From CAYLZN01 sp964387935 (GTDB lineage: Bacteria; Acidobacteriota; Vicinamibacteria; Vicinamibacterales; JAFNAJ01), in contig CAYLZN010000315.1 in assembly GCA_964387935.1 (NCBI GenBank), forward strand, positions 1 to 6,829: a stretch of DNA of 6,829 nt, given 5' to 3'. The notes under the pieces were generated by a model. It had not been told where the DNA came from and searched no databases. It saw nothing but the letters and a program-made list of their open reading frames with translations. Both the position numbers and the translations under genes were made by a program. Of the stretch, positions 1 to 5,800 are shown piece by piece; the stretch's first letter is position 1; each line of letters begins with the position of its first letter.

Positions 1-543
1 GGCGGCCTCGTCGTGCTGCGCGGCTCGCTCGCCCCTGACGGCTGTGTGGTGAAACTGGCCGGCCACGACCTGCGGCGACACCGGGGGCCGGCGCGGGTGT
101 TCGACAGCGAGGAGGCGGCGTTTGCGGCCGTGCAGGCTGGCCGCATCGCGCCTGGCGACGTGGTGGTGATCCGCTACGAGGGCCCGCGTGGCGGGCCCGG
201 GATGCGCGAGATGCTGGGCGTCACCGCGGCCCTGGTCGGGGCCGGACTTGCGGAGTCGGTGGCGCTCGTCACGGATGGACGGTTCTCGGGCGCCACGCGG
301 GGCCTGATGGCCGGGCACGTGGCGCCCGAAGCGGCCGACCGGGGCCCCATCGCGGCGCTGCGCGATGGCGATCTCGTGGTCTTCGACATCGACGCGAAAC
401 GTCTCGACGTCGAACTGTCCGCGGCGGAACTGGCGGAGCGCCTGGCGGCCTGGACGGCCCGGGCGCCCCGGTACACGACCGGAGCCCTGGCCAAGTACGC
501 TCGACTGGTGTCGTCGGCGGCGCAGGGCGCCGTCACCTCGTGA
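1..543 (+). CDS. ilvD: Dihydroxyacid dehydratase, C-terminal part (5' end outside window)
   Basis: This is the last 180 codons of dihydroxy-acid dehydratase, the Fe-S enzyme that dehydrates 2,3-dihydroxy-isovalerate and 2,3-dihydroxy-3-methylvalerate to the 2-keto acids of valine/leucine and isoleucine synthesis. The reading frame is open from base 1 and already reads as family sequence (GGLVVLRGSLAPDG), so the ATG at 13 is internal and the gene is cut by the window edge. Visible family motifs are GPRGGPGMREML, whose Glu (codon 70) is the expected metal-binding residue, TDGRFSGATRG, whose Ser (codon 96) is the proposed catalytic base, and GHVAPEA. The Fe-S cysteines lie upstream, out of view. 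The stop is 16 nt before ilvB, which indicates co-transcription. The related sugar-acid dehydratases (Edd type) share the fold, but the ilvBNC neighbours decide for IlvD. Confidence 0.95.
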   Translation, partial: GGLVVLRGSLAPDGCVVKLAGHDLRRHRGPARVFDSEEAAFAAVQAGRIAPGDVVVIRYEGPRGGPGMREMLGVTAALVGAGLAESVALVTDGRFSGATRGLMAGHVAPEAADRGPIAALRDGDLVVFDIDAKRLDVELSAAELAERLAAWTARAPRYTTGALAKYARLVSSAAQGAVTS

Positions 544-559
544 ACACGAAGGACACACT

Positions 560-2266
560 ATGACGCTGACCGGCGCGCGCATCCTCTGGGAATCCCTGGT
601 CCGCGAGCACGTGGACGTCGTCTTCGGGTATCCGGGCGGCGCGATCCTCCCGGCCTACGACGCGATGCTCGACTACCCGGTCCGGCACATCCTCGTGCGG
701 CACGAGCAGGGCGCCACGCACATGGCCGACGGCTATGCGCGCGCATCCGGTCGTGTCGGCGTGGCGGTGGCGACCTCCGGGCCGGGCGCCACCAACATGG
801 TCACGGGCATCGCCACGGCGATGCTCGACTCCTCCCCCATCGTCTGCATCACGGGCCAGGTGGGGAGCCGGCTGATCGGCTCGGACGCCTTCCAGGAGAC
901 CGACATCACCGGGATCACCCTGCCGATCACCAAGCACAACTACCTGGTGACGCGCCCGCAGGACATTGCGCCCGTCATTCGCGAAGCGTTCTACATCGCG
1001 CGGTCCGGCCGTCCGGGTCCGGTGCTCGTGGACATCACGAAGGACGCCCAGCAGTCGAGCTGTGAGTTCGACTGGCCGGGCGAACCGAAGCTGCCGGGGT
1101 ACCGGCCGGACCTGCGCGCCCACCCGCGCGAGGTCCAGCACGCCCTCGATCTCATCCACGCCGCGAAGCGCCCCCTGATTCTCGCCGGCCAGGGCATCGT
1201 CCATTCGGGCGCCACCGCCCTCGTGCTGGAGTTCGCCGAGCGCGCCGAGATCCCGATTGCCATGACGCTGCTCGGGCTCGGCTGCGTGCCCGCCTCGCAC
1301 CCGCTCAATCTCGGCATGATGGGCATGCACGGCGAGGCGTGGGTGAACCAGGCCATCCAGTCGGCCGACCTGCTGCTCGCGCTCGGCATGCGCTTCGACG
1401 ACCGGGTGACGGGCAACGTGAAGACCTACGCGCCCAACGCGAAGAAGATTCACATCGACATCGACCCGGCCGAGTTCAACAAGAACGTGAGGGTCGACGT
1501 CGCGCTCGCCGGCGACCTGTCGGCCATGCTGCGCATGCTGCTGCCGCAGGTCGAGCGCTGCGACCGGCACGAGTGGCTCGCGCACATCAGGGCCCTCAGG
1601 GGCGATGCGTCGGTCCGCGACATCAAGAACCTGCCCGACAGCGGGCATCTGTACGCCGCGCACGTCATCCACGACCTCTGGCGCGAAACCAACGGCAAGG
1701 CGCTCGTCGTCTCGGACGTGGGTCAGCACCAGATGTGGGAGGCCCAGTACTACCATCACGAGGAGCCGCGGTCGCTCATCACGTCCGGCGGCCTCGGGAC
1801 GATGGGCTTCGCCCTGCCGGCGGCGATCGGCGCCAAGGTGGCGCGCCCGGACGCGGAGGTCTGGGTCGTCGTCGGGGACGGCGGCTTCCAGATGACGCTG
1901 GCGGAGCTGGCGACCATCGCCCAGGAGGGCCTCGACATCAACGTCGCCATCATCAACAACGGGTATCTGGGCATGGTCCGGCAGTGGCAGGAGTTCTTCT
2001 ACGAGCGCCGCTACGCCGCCACGCCCCTGGTCAACCCGGACTTCGCGAAGCTCGCAGAGGCCTACGGGCTCGTGGCGCTGACGGTCACGACGCGGCAGGA
2101 GGTGGTGCCTGCGGTGCGGACGGCGCGCGGCCACCAGGGCACCGTCGTCATCGACTTCCGTGTCGAACAGGAGGACTCGGTGTATCCGATGGTCCCGGCG
2201 GGCCACGACCTGCACCAGATGATTCGCCGCCCGAGTCCCATTGCCGAGACCGGAGCCGACGCATGA
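560..2266 (+). CDS. ilvB: Acetolactate (acetohydroxyacid) synthase, large catalytic subunit
   Basis: A 568-residue ThDP-dependent enzyme that condenses pyruvate with pyruvate or 2-ketobutyrate, the committed step of BCAA synthesis. The length is normal for the family. The N-terminal pyrimidine-binding domain has YPGGAILPAYDA (24-35) and RHEQGATHMADGYARASG with the catalytic Glu49. The central FAD-type domain has MRFDDRVTG from 277. The C-terminal diphosphate domain has GTMGFALPAAIG and the metal/ThDP motif GDGGF at 439-443 through NN at 466-467, followed by GYLGMVRQWQEFFY. The start at 560 is chosen because GAAGGA (548-553) lies 6 nt upstream and the protein then begins like its homologues; the frame is open further upstream but that part overlaps ilvD and reads as nonsense. 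Its stop overlaps the ilvN start, as expected for a paired holoenzyme. At the site equivalent to plant Pro197 this protein has Gly102. ilvI and ilvG are synonyms for isozymes of this subunit. Confidence 0.97.
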   Translation: MTLTGARILWESLVREHVDVVFGYPGGAILPAYDAMLDYPVRHILVRHEQGATHMADGYARASGRVGVAVATSGPGATNMVTGIATAMLDSSPIVCITGQVGSRLIGSDAFQETDITGITLPITKHNYLVTRPQDIAPVIREAFYIARSGRPGPVLVDITKDAQQSSCEFDWPGEPKLPGYRPDLRAHPREVQHALDLIHAAKRPLILAGQGIVHSGATALVLEFAERAEIPIAMTLLGLGCVPASHPLNLGMMGMHGEAWVNQAIQSADLLLALGMRFDDRVTGNVKTYAPNAKKIHIDIDPAEFNKNVRVDVALAGDLSAMLRMLLPQVERCDRHEWLAHIRALRGDASVRDIKNLPDSGHLYAAHVIHDLWRETNGKALVVSDVGQHQMWEAQYYHHEEPRSLITSGGLGTMGFALPAAIGAKVARPDAEVWVVVGDGGFQMTLAELATIAQEGLDINVAIINNGYLGMVRQWQEFFYERRYAATPLVNPDFAKLAEAYGLVALTVTTRQEVVPAVRTARGHQGTVVIDFRVEQEDSVYPMVPAGHDLHQMIRRPSPIAETGADA

Positions 2267-2823
2267 TCACTACCTTCGTCGTCCACGTCGAGGATCGTCC
2301 GGGCGTGCTGACCCGCGTCGCCGAGGTCTTCCGCCGACGGGCCTTCAACATCGAGTCGCTGACCGTCGGCAAGACGGAGCAGGCCGGCGTCTCGCGCATG
2401 ACCATCGCCGTCGAGGCGGATCCCGGGCGGGCCCGTCGCCTCGAGGCGCACCTCTACAAGCTCGTGAACGTGCTGCGGGTGGACGATGTCACGGAGTGCC
2501 CGGCGGTGTTTCGCGACCTCGCGATGATCAAGGTGGCGACGACCAACGAGACGCGGGCCCAGGTGATGCAGCTCGTCGAGGTGTTCCGCGCCCGCGTCAT
2601 CGACGTGGCGCCGACGTCGCTCGTGGTCGAGATCACCGGCACGGAGGACAAGATCGACGGCCTGCTCGAGGTGCTGCGGCCGTACGGCGTGCTCGAAATG
2701 GCGCGCACCGGCCGCGTCGCGATGGCGCGCGGCACGGGATCCCCGTCGGCGCGCAAGACACTGAGCGACGTCGACGTCGCCGACGACGCGGGCGCCAACG
2801 GCGCGGTCGCGTATTCCGTGTAG
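2263..2823 (+). CDS. ilvN: Acetolactate synthase, small regulatory subunit
   Basis: A 186-residue regulatory subunit (IlvN/IlvH family) that activates the catalytic subunit and normally carries valine feedback inhibition. An ACT domain spans about residues 1-76 (HVEDRPGVLTRVAEVFRRRAF, then NIESLTVG), and the ALS small-subunit C-terminal domain spans about 84-157. In the effector-binding loop, Gly14 and Asn29 match the E. coli IlvH positions, while the position of E. coli Asn11 is Asp11, a substitution I believe is common outside enterobacteria. The last 29 residues (158-186) are a polar, acidic, probably disordered tail of no recognised function. The start ATG overlaps the ilvB stop (ATGA) and has GGAG at 2252-2255 seven bases upstream. 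This spacing fits translational coupling and a 1:1 complex. The frame is open well upstream in the same phase, but that part is out of frame with ilvB and is not real protein. Confidence 0.95.
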   Translation: MITTFVVHVEDRPGVLTRVAEVFRRRAFNIESLTVGKTEQAGVSRMTIAVEADPGRARRLEAHLYKLVNVLRVDDVTECPAVFRDLAMIKVATTNETRAQVMQLVEVFRARVIDVAPTSLVVEITGTEDKIDGLLEVLRPYGVLEMARTGRVAMARGTGSPSARKTLSDVDVADDAGANGAVAYSV

Positions 2824-2827
2824 CGTT

Positions 2828-2897
2828 TTCGGAGGACCGGGCCTTTCAGGCCGGGTCGCAGGCGCATTCGGAGGACCGGGCCTTTCAGGCCCGGTCC
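2828..2897. repeat. Two tandem copies of a GC-rich palindromic (REP-like) repeat between ilvN and ilvC
   Basis: Two direct copies begin at 2828 and 2867 (period 39 nt) and match at 29 of 30 positions; the only difference is G2853 versus C2892. Each starts TTCGGAGGACCGGGCC and contains an inverted repeat. In copy 2 the arm GGACCGGGCCT (2873-2883) pairs perfectly with AGGCCCGGTCC (2887-2897) around a TTC loop, an 11-bp stem. In copy 1 the same stem (2834-2858) is broken by a G-G mismatch at 2839/2853 and is open at its base. No T-tract follows, so neither copy is a canonical intrinsic terminator. The element fills most of the 93-nt gap between the co-directional ilvN and ilvC. It resembles an extragenic palindromic repeat; a role in mRNA stability or in setting the ilvBN:ilvC ratio is inference. 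The copy in front of ilvC ends before its ribosome-binding site (GGAG, 2905-2908). Confidence 0.85.
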
Positions 2898-2916
2898 CGC
2901 ATCTGGAGTCACACGC

Positions 2917-3936
2917 ATGGCCACGATCTCCTACGAGCGCGACGCGAACCCCACGCTGATCAAGCAGCGCAAGGTCGCCATCATCGGGTACGGGTCCCAG
3001 GGGCACGCCCACGCCCTCAACCTCGCGGACAGCGGCGTGGCCGTGCGCGTCGGGCTCCGCCCCGACAGCGCGTCGGTCGTCAAGGCCCGAGCGGCCGGCC
3101 TCGAGGTCGGGCCGCCGGCCGACGTGGCGGCGTGGGCGGACGTCATCATGATCCTGGCGCCCGACACCGAGCAGCCCCGGATCTACCGCGACGCGATCGC
3201 GCCGCATCTTGGCGCGGGCAAGATGCTCATGTTCGCCCACGGCTTCAACATCCGCTTCGGCACCATCACGCCTCCTGCCGGCGTGGACGTGACCATGGTC
3301 GCGCCCAAGTCGCCGGGCCACCGTGTCCGGGAGCTGTTCGTCGAGGGCGGCGGCACGCCGGCGCTGCTCGCCGTGCACCAGGACGCGACTGGCCACGCGC
3401 GCGATCTTGCGCTCTCCTATGCCTGGGGCATCGGGGTCGCCCGAGCGGGCGTCATCGACACGACGTTCTCCGAGGAGACCGAGACCGATCTGTTCGGCGA
3501 ACAGGCCGTCTTGTGCGGCGGCGTGAGCGCCCTCATCAAGGCCGGCTTCGACACGCTCGTCGAGGCGGGCTACCAGCCGGAGATCGCGTACTTCGAGTGC
3601 CTGCACGAGCTGAAGCTCATCGTCGATCTCATCTACCGAGGCGGCCTCTCGTACATGCGCTACTCGGTGAGCGACACGGCCGAGCACGGGGACTACACCG
3701 GCGGCCCGCGCATCGTCACGGACCAGACCCGCGCGGAGATGCGGCGCATGCTGGCCGAGATCCGCGACGGCAGTTTCGCCCGCGCGTGGATCGCGGAGAA
3801 CGAGGCCGGGCGCCCGAGCTTCACGCCGCGGCGCGCGAAGGAACAGCAGCTCCCGATCGAACAGGTCGGCGCCCGCCTGCGCGCCATGATGCCGTTCCTG
3901 GAGGCGGCGAGCGTCCCGCCGTCGTCCAGGCCCTGA
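2917..3936 (+). CDS. ilvC: Ketol-acid reductoisomerase, class I (short form)
   Basis: A 339-residue, Mg2+-dependent enzyme that converts 2-acetolactate and 2-aceto-2-hydroxybutyrate to the dihydroxy acids by alkyl migration and reduction. The length is that of the short class I form. The N-terminal Rossmann domain carries IGYGSQGHAHALNL (dinucleotide loop 24-29). The cofactor loop VGLRPDSAS has Arg48, Ser51 and Ser53, the type that binds the 2'-phosphate and predicts NADPH preference. His108 sits in FAHGFNIRFG. The C-terminal knotted helical domain supplies the metal and substrate ligands Asp191 and Glu195 (ETDLFGEQ), and Glu227 and Glu231 (FECLHELK), followed by SDTAEHGDY. All expected catalytic residues are present. 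The start is supported by GGAG at 2905-2908 with 8-nt spacing. It is the last ilv gene in view, downstream of ilvBN and the palindromic repeat, and probably on the same transcript. It ends 9 nt from the convergent peptidase gene. Confidence 0.97.
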   Translation: MATISYERDANPTLIKQRKVAIIGYGSQGHAHALNLADSGVAVRVGLRPDSASVVKARAAGLEVGPPADVAAWADVIMILAPDTEQPRIYRDAIAPHLGAGKMLMFAHGFNIRFGTITPPAGVDVTMVAPKSPGHRVRELFVEGGGTPALLAVHQDATGHARDLALSYAWGIGVARAGVIDTTFSEETETDLFGEQAVLCGGVSALIKAGFDTLVEAGYQPEIAYFECLHELKLIVDLIYRGGLSYMRYSVSDTAEHGDYTGGPRIVTDQTRAEMRRMLAEIRDGSFARAWIAENEAGRPSFTPRRAKEQQLPIEQVGARLRAMMPFLEAASVPPSSRP

Positions 3937-3943
3937 CGGCCTG
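3927..3943. terminator. Small hairpin spanning the ilvC stop codon in the convergent junction
   Basis: CAGGCC (3927-3932) and GGCCTG (3938-3943) form a perfect 6-bp inverted repeat around a 5-nt loop that contains the ilvC stop codon. It lies in the 9-nt space and flanks between the convergent ilvC and peptidase genes, where a bidirectional terminator would be expected. No run of T follows on either strand, so it does not meet the intrinsic terminator pattern. In DNA this GC-rich a 6-bp palindrome can arise by chance. The call is weak. Confidence 0.2.
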
Positions 3944-3945
3944 CG

Positions 3946-5628
3946 CTACGGCTGCGACGTCGTCGTGGTCCGCACGGTCGGATATGTGATGCCGAGCTGC
4001 TCGAGGTAGGTCTTGTACCGGGTCGGGTCGTNNNNNNNNNNGTAGTAGAACTTCTTCATCTCGGGCCGGTACCGGTCCATGATGCCCTTGTTCAGCCACG
4101 TCGCCGGCTTGTCCTCGGGACGGATGAGCGGCTGGTACTTCTGGTCCTTCGTCTGGACCGTGTTGAAGTAGTCCCAGGCCTTCTGCACTTCCTCCGGCTT
4201 CAACAGCAGGTCGAGCATCGTCAGCGCGTGCACCTTGGCGCCGGCCGTCGCGCCCTTGTGCGCAATGGGGGTGGCCATGCTGATGGCGTTGGACCAGTTG
4301 TGGCCCGGCAGGTTCGGGATGTTGGACGGGTACCGCAGCGTGATCGTCGGCACGTTCCACGAGATGTCCCCGATGTCGTCCGAGCCGCCGCCTCGCTTGT
4401 CCTCCTCCTTGATCGGCGCTTCGAGCGGTTCGATCTCGAGCGCCAGGCCCTTGGCCTCGACGCCCAGTTCGCGCTGCACCGCCCTGGCGAGGGTCTGGTC
4501 CGTCTCGCTCCAGTCCGGCAGACCCACGCGTCTGACGTTCTCGTAGGTCAGTTCGGCCACGGGCTTGCTCATGTGCTGCGGCCACGCGGAGCCGAGGACT
4601 CGGCTCGACTCGAGCGTCACCCCGGCCATCTGCGCGGCGCCCTTTGCGATCTCGTCCCCCATGGCCCAGAGGTCCTTGATGCGCTTGTAGTCGGTTTCGC
4701 GGAAGTAGTACCACACCGAGGACGTGCTGGGCACGACGTTGGGCTGATCGCCGCCGTCCGTGATGACGTAGTGCGATCGCTGCTGGATGCGGAGGTGCTC
4801 CCGTCGGAAGTTCCAGCCGATGTTCATCAGCTCGACGGCGTCGAGCGCGCTGCGGCCGCGCCAGGGCGCGCCGGCGCTGTGCGCGCTTTCTCCGCGAAAG
4901 GCGTACTCAACCGACACGAGACCGTTGCCGGCGCCAGACCCCCACGACGTGCCCAGGTTGTTACCCACGTGCGAGAACAGGACGATGTCCACGTCCTTGA
5001 ACGCGCCGGCGCGGATGAAGTAGGCCTTGGCGCCGACGAGTTCCTCTGCCGTGCCCGGCCAGATCTTGATCGTGCCCGGGATCTTCTCGCGCTCCATGAG
5101 CTTCTTCACCGCAAGGGCCGCGGTGATGTTCACGGCCTGGCCCGAGTTGTGACCCTCGCCGTGTCCGGGGGCGCCGGGAACCACCGGATCGCGGTAGGCC
5201 ACGCCGGGCTTCTGCGACGACTGGGGAATGCCGTCGATGTCGGTGCCGAGCGCGATGACCGGCTTGCCGGAACCCCACGTGGCCATGAAGGCGGTGGGCA
5301 TGCCGCCCAGGCCCTCTTCGACCGTGAACCCGTTGCGGCGCAGAAGATCGACGAGATAGCGGTGCGTCTCGTATTCCTGGAATCCCAGCTCCCCGAAGCT
5401 GAAGATCGAGTCCACCATCTGCTGCGTGAACACCTTCATGCCGTCCACCTCGGCCAGCGCCTCCTTCTTGAGCGCGTCGAGCCGAGGGTCGGCCGCGGCC
5501 TGGCGGGCGCTCTGCGGCTTCGTGGCCGGCCTCTGCGCATCCAGTGACGGGCCCGCGCCGAGGAAGGCCGCCGCACAGGCGGCCAGAACAGTGACGGTCG
5601 GGCGGCGACGTGGGACGGCGATACGCAT
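3946..5628 (-). CDS. Exported AbgB-like M20-family metallopeptidase/amidohydrolase
   Basis: A 560-residue protein (four residues unknown because of an N run) of the M20 zinc-peptidase clan, closest in style to AbgB, the p-aminobenzoyl-glutamate utilisation subunit. The N-terminus (three Arg, then a hydrophobic stretch at 11-26) is a Sec signal peptide, probably cut after SLDA (31). LAAC at 15-18 also matches a lipobox, so a lipoprotein is possible. Family motifs are ALGTDIDGIP (126-135), GHGEGHNSG (155-163), the catalytic pair Glu195-Glu196 in GTAEEL, His220 in FSHVG, a lid/dimerisation segment with GESAHSAGAPWRGRSALDAVE (246-266), and a late ligand His457 in AHKG. Cys of the usual M20D CGH motif is replaced by Glu158. 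The start is chosen for the signal peptide and GGAGGAG (5636-5642) 7 nt upstream; longer forms would bury the signal peptide. It is likely periplasmic and hydrolyses an N-acyl amino acid or peptide; the substrate cannot be read from the sequence. Confidence 0.88.
   Translation of the reverse strand: MRIAVPRRRPTVTVLAACAAAFLGAGPSLDAQRPATKPQSARQAAADPRLDALKKEALAEVDGMKVFTQQMVDSIFSFGELGFQEYETHRYLVDLLRRNGFTVEEGLGGMPTAFMATWGSGKPVIALGTDIDGIPQSSQKPGVAYRDPVVPGAPGHGEGHNSGQAVNITAALAVKKLMEREKIPGTIKIWPGTAEELVGAKAYFIRAGAFKDVDIVLFSHVGNNLGTSWGSGAGNGLVSVEYAFRGESAHSAGAPWRGRSALDAVELMNIGWNFRREHLRIQQRSHYVITDGGDQPNVVPSTSSVWYYFRETDYKRIKDLWAMGDEIAKGAAQMAGVTLESSRVLGSAWPQHMSKPVAELTYENVRRVGLPDWSETDQTLARAVQRELGVEAKGLALEIEPLEAPIKEEDKRGGGSDDIGDISWNVPTITLRYPSNIPNLPGHNWSNAISMATPIAHKGATAGAKVHALTMLDLLLKPEEVQKAWDYFNTVQTKDQKYQPLIRPEDKPATWLNKGIMDRYRPEMKKFYYXXXXDPTRYKTYLEQLGITYPTVRTTTTSQP
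4032..4041. other. Assembly gap (10 N) inside the peptidase gene
   Basis: Ten undetermined bases lie in the C-terminal region of the minus-strand peptidase, corresponding to residues 530-533. The reading frame is preserved across the N run as written. A run of exactly ten N is typical of a scaffolder placeholder, not a measured length. On the plus strand the left flank ends in ...GTCGT and the right flank begins GTAGTAG. Merging the two over the shared GT gives a continuous frame reading FYYDPTRYKTYLEQLG on the minus strand, so the true gap may be zero. Confidence 0.95.
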
Positions 5629-5691
5629 GGTCCTGCTCCTCCGCCAGGGCACGAGACGGCCCCGGGCACTCACCAGTGACTGAACCCGCAG

Positions 5692-5720
5692 ATTGTCGCC
5701 TCGGCGCCGCACCTTGGCAA
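5692..5720 (-). promoter_or_regulatory. Candidate sigma70-type promoter for the M20 peptidase gene
   Basis: Read on the minus strand, TTGCCA (5720-5715; 5 of 6 to TTGACA) and GACAAT (5697-5692; 4 of 6 to TATAAT) are separated by exactly 17 nt. Transcription would start near 5685 and leave a 5' untranslated leader of about 57 nt containing the strong GGAGGAG ribosome-binding site. It is prediction only; the first and third bases of the -10 element are off consensus. Confidence 0.35.
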
Positions 5721-5766
5721 GCCCGCGTCTGCGCTCGCATCCCGTGGGAGCCCGGTGTGGCAGTTT

Positions 5767-5794
5767 TTGCGAAAAGGACTCCCGACCCCATAAT
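5767..5794 (+). promoter_or_regulatory. Candidate sigma70-type promoter for moaA, predicting a leaderless mRNA
   Basis: TTGCGA (5767-5772; 4 of 6 to TTGACA) and CATAAT (5789-5794; 5 of 6 to TATAAT) are spaced by 16 nt inside an AT-rich patch that stands out from the GC-rich surroundings. A start point 6-7 nt after the -10 element falls at 5800-5801, and the moaA ATG is at 5801. No Shine-Dalgarno sequence lies at normal distance: the nearest, AAGGA, ends at 5778, 22 nt before the ATG. Both facts point to a leaderless or nearly leaderless transcript. Confidence 0.4.
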
Positions 5795-5800
5795 TGCAAA

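Noticed and set aside
544..559. A leader peptide, attenuator or T-box ahead of ilvB
   Set aside because: Only 16 nt separate ilvD and ilvB and they hold just the ribosome-binding site. Any operon leader would be upstream of ilvD, outside the window.
533..2215. A 560-codon open frame on the minus strand opposite ilvB
   Set aside because: Its translation is rich in Arg, Asp, His and Val with no family motif, and it lies wholly antisense to a clear ilvB. Long antisense frames are normal in GC-rich genes with strong third-position bias.
1339..2262. An upstream in-frame extension of ilvN by 308 codons
   Set aside because: The extension overlaps ilvB in another frame and reads as Arg/Gly/Ala-rich nonsense. 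The true start is the ATG at 2263, with its own Shine-Dalgarno and the ATGA overlap.
2828..2897. CRISPR array or intrinsic terminator
   Set aside because: There are only two units with a 9-nt spacer, far too short for CRISPR, and no T-run follows either hairpin.
2062..3687. A 541-codon minus-strand open frame across the end of ilvB, ilvN, the repeat and the start of ilvC
   Set aside because: It is antisense to three well-supported genes, reads through both copies of the repeat, and has low-complexity composition without a recognisable domain.
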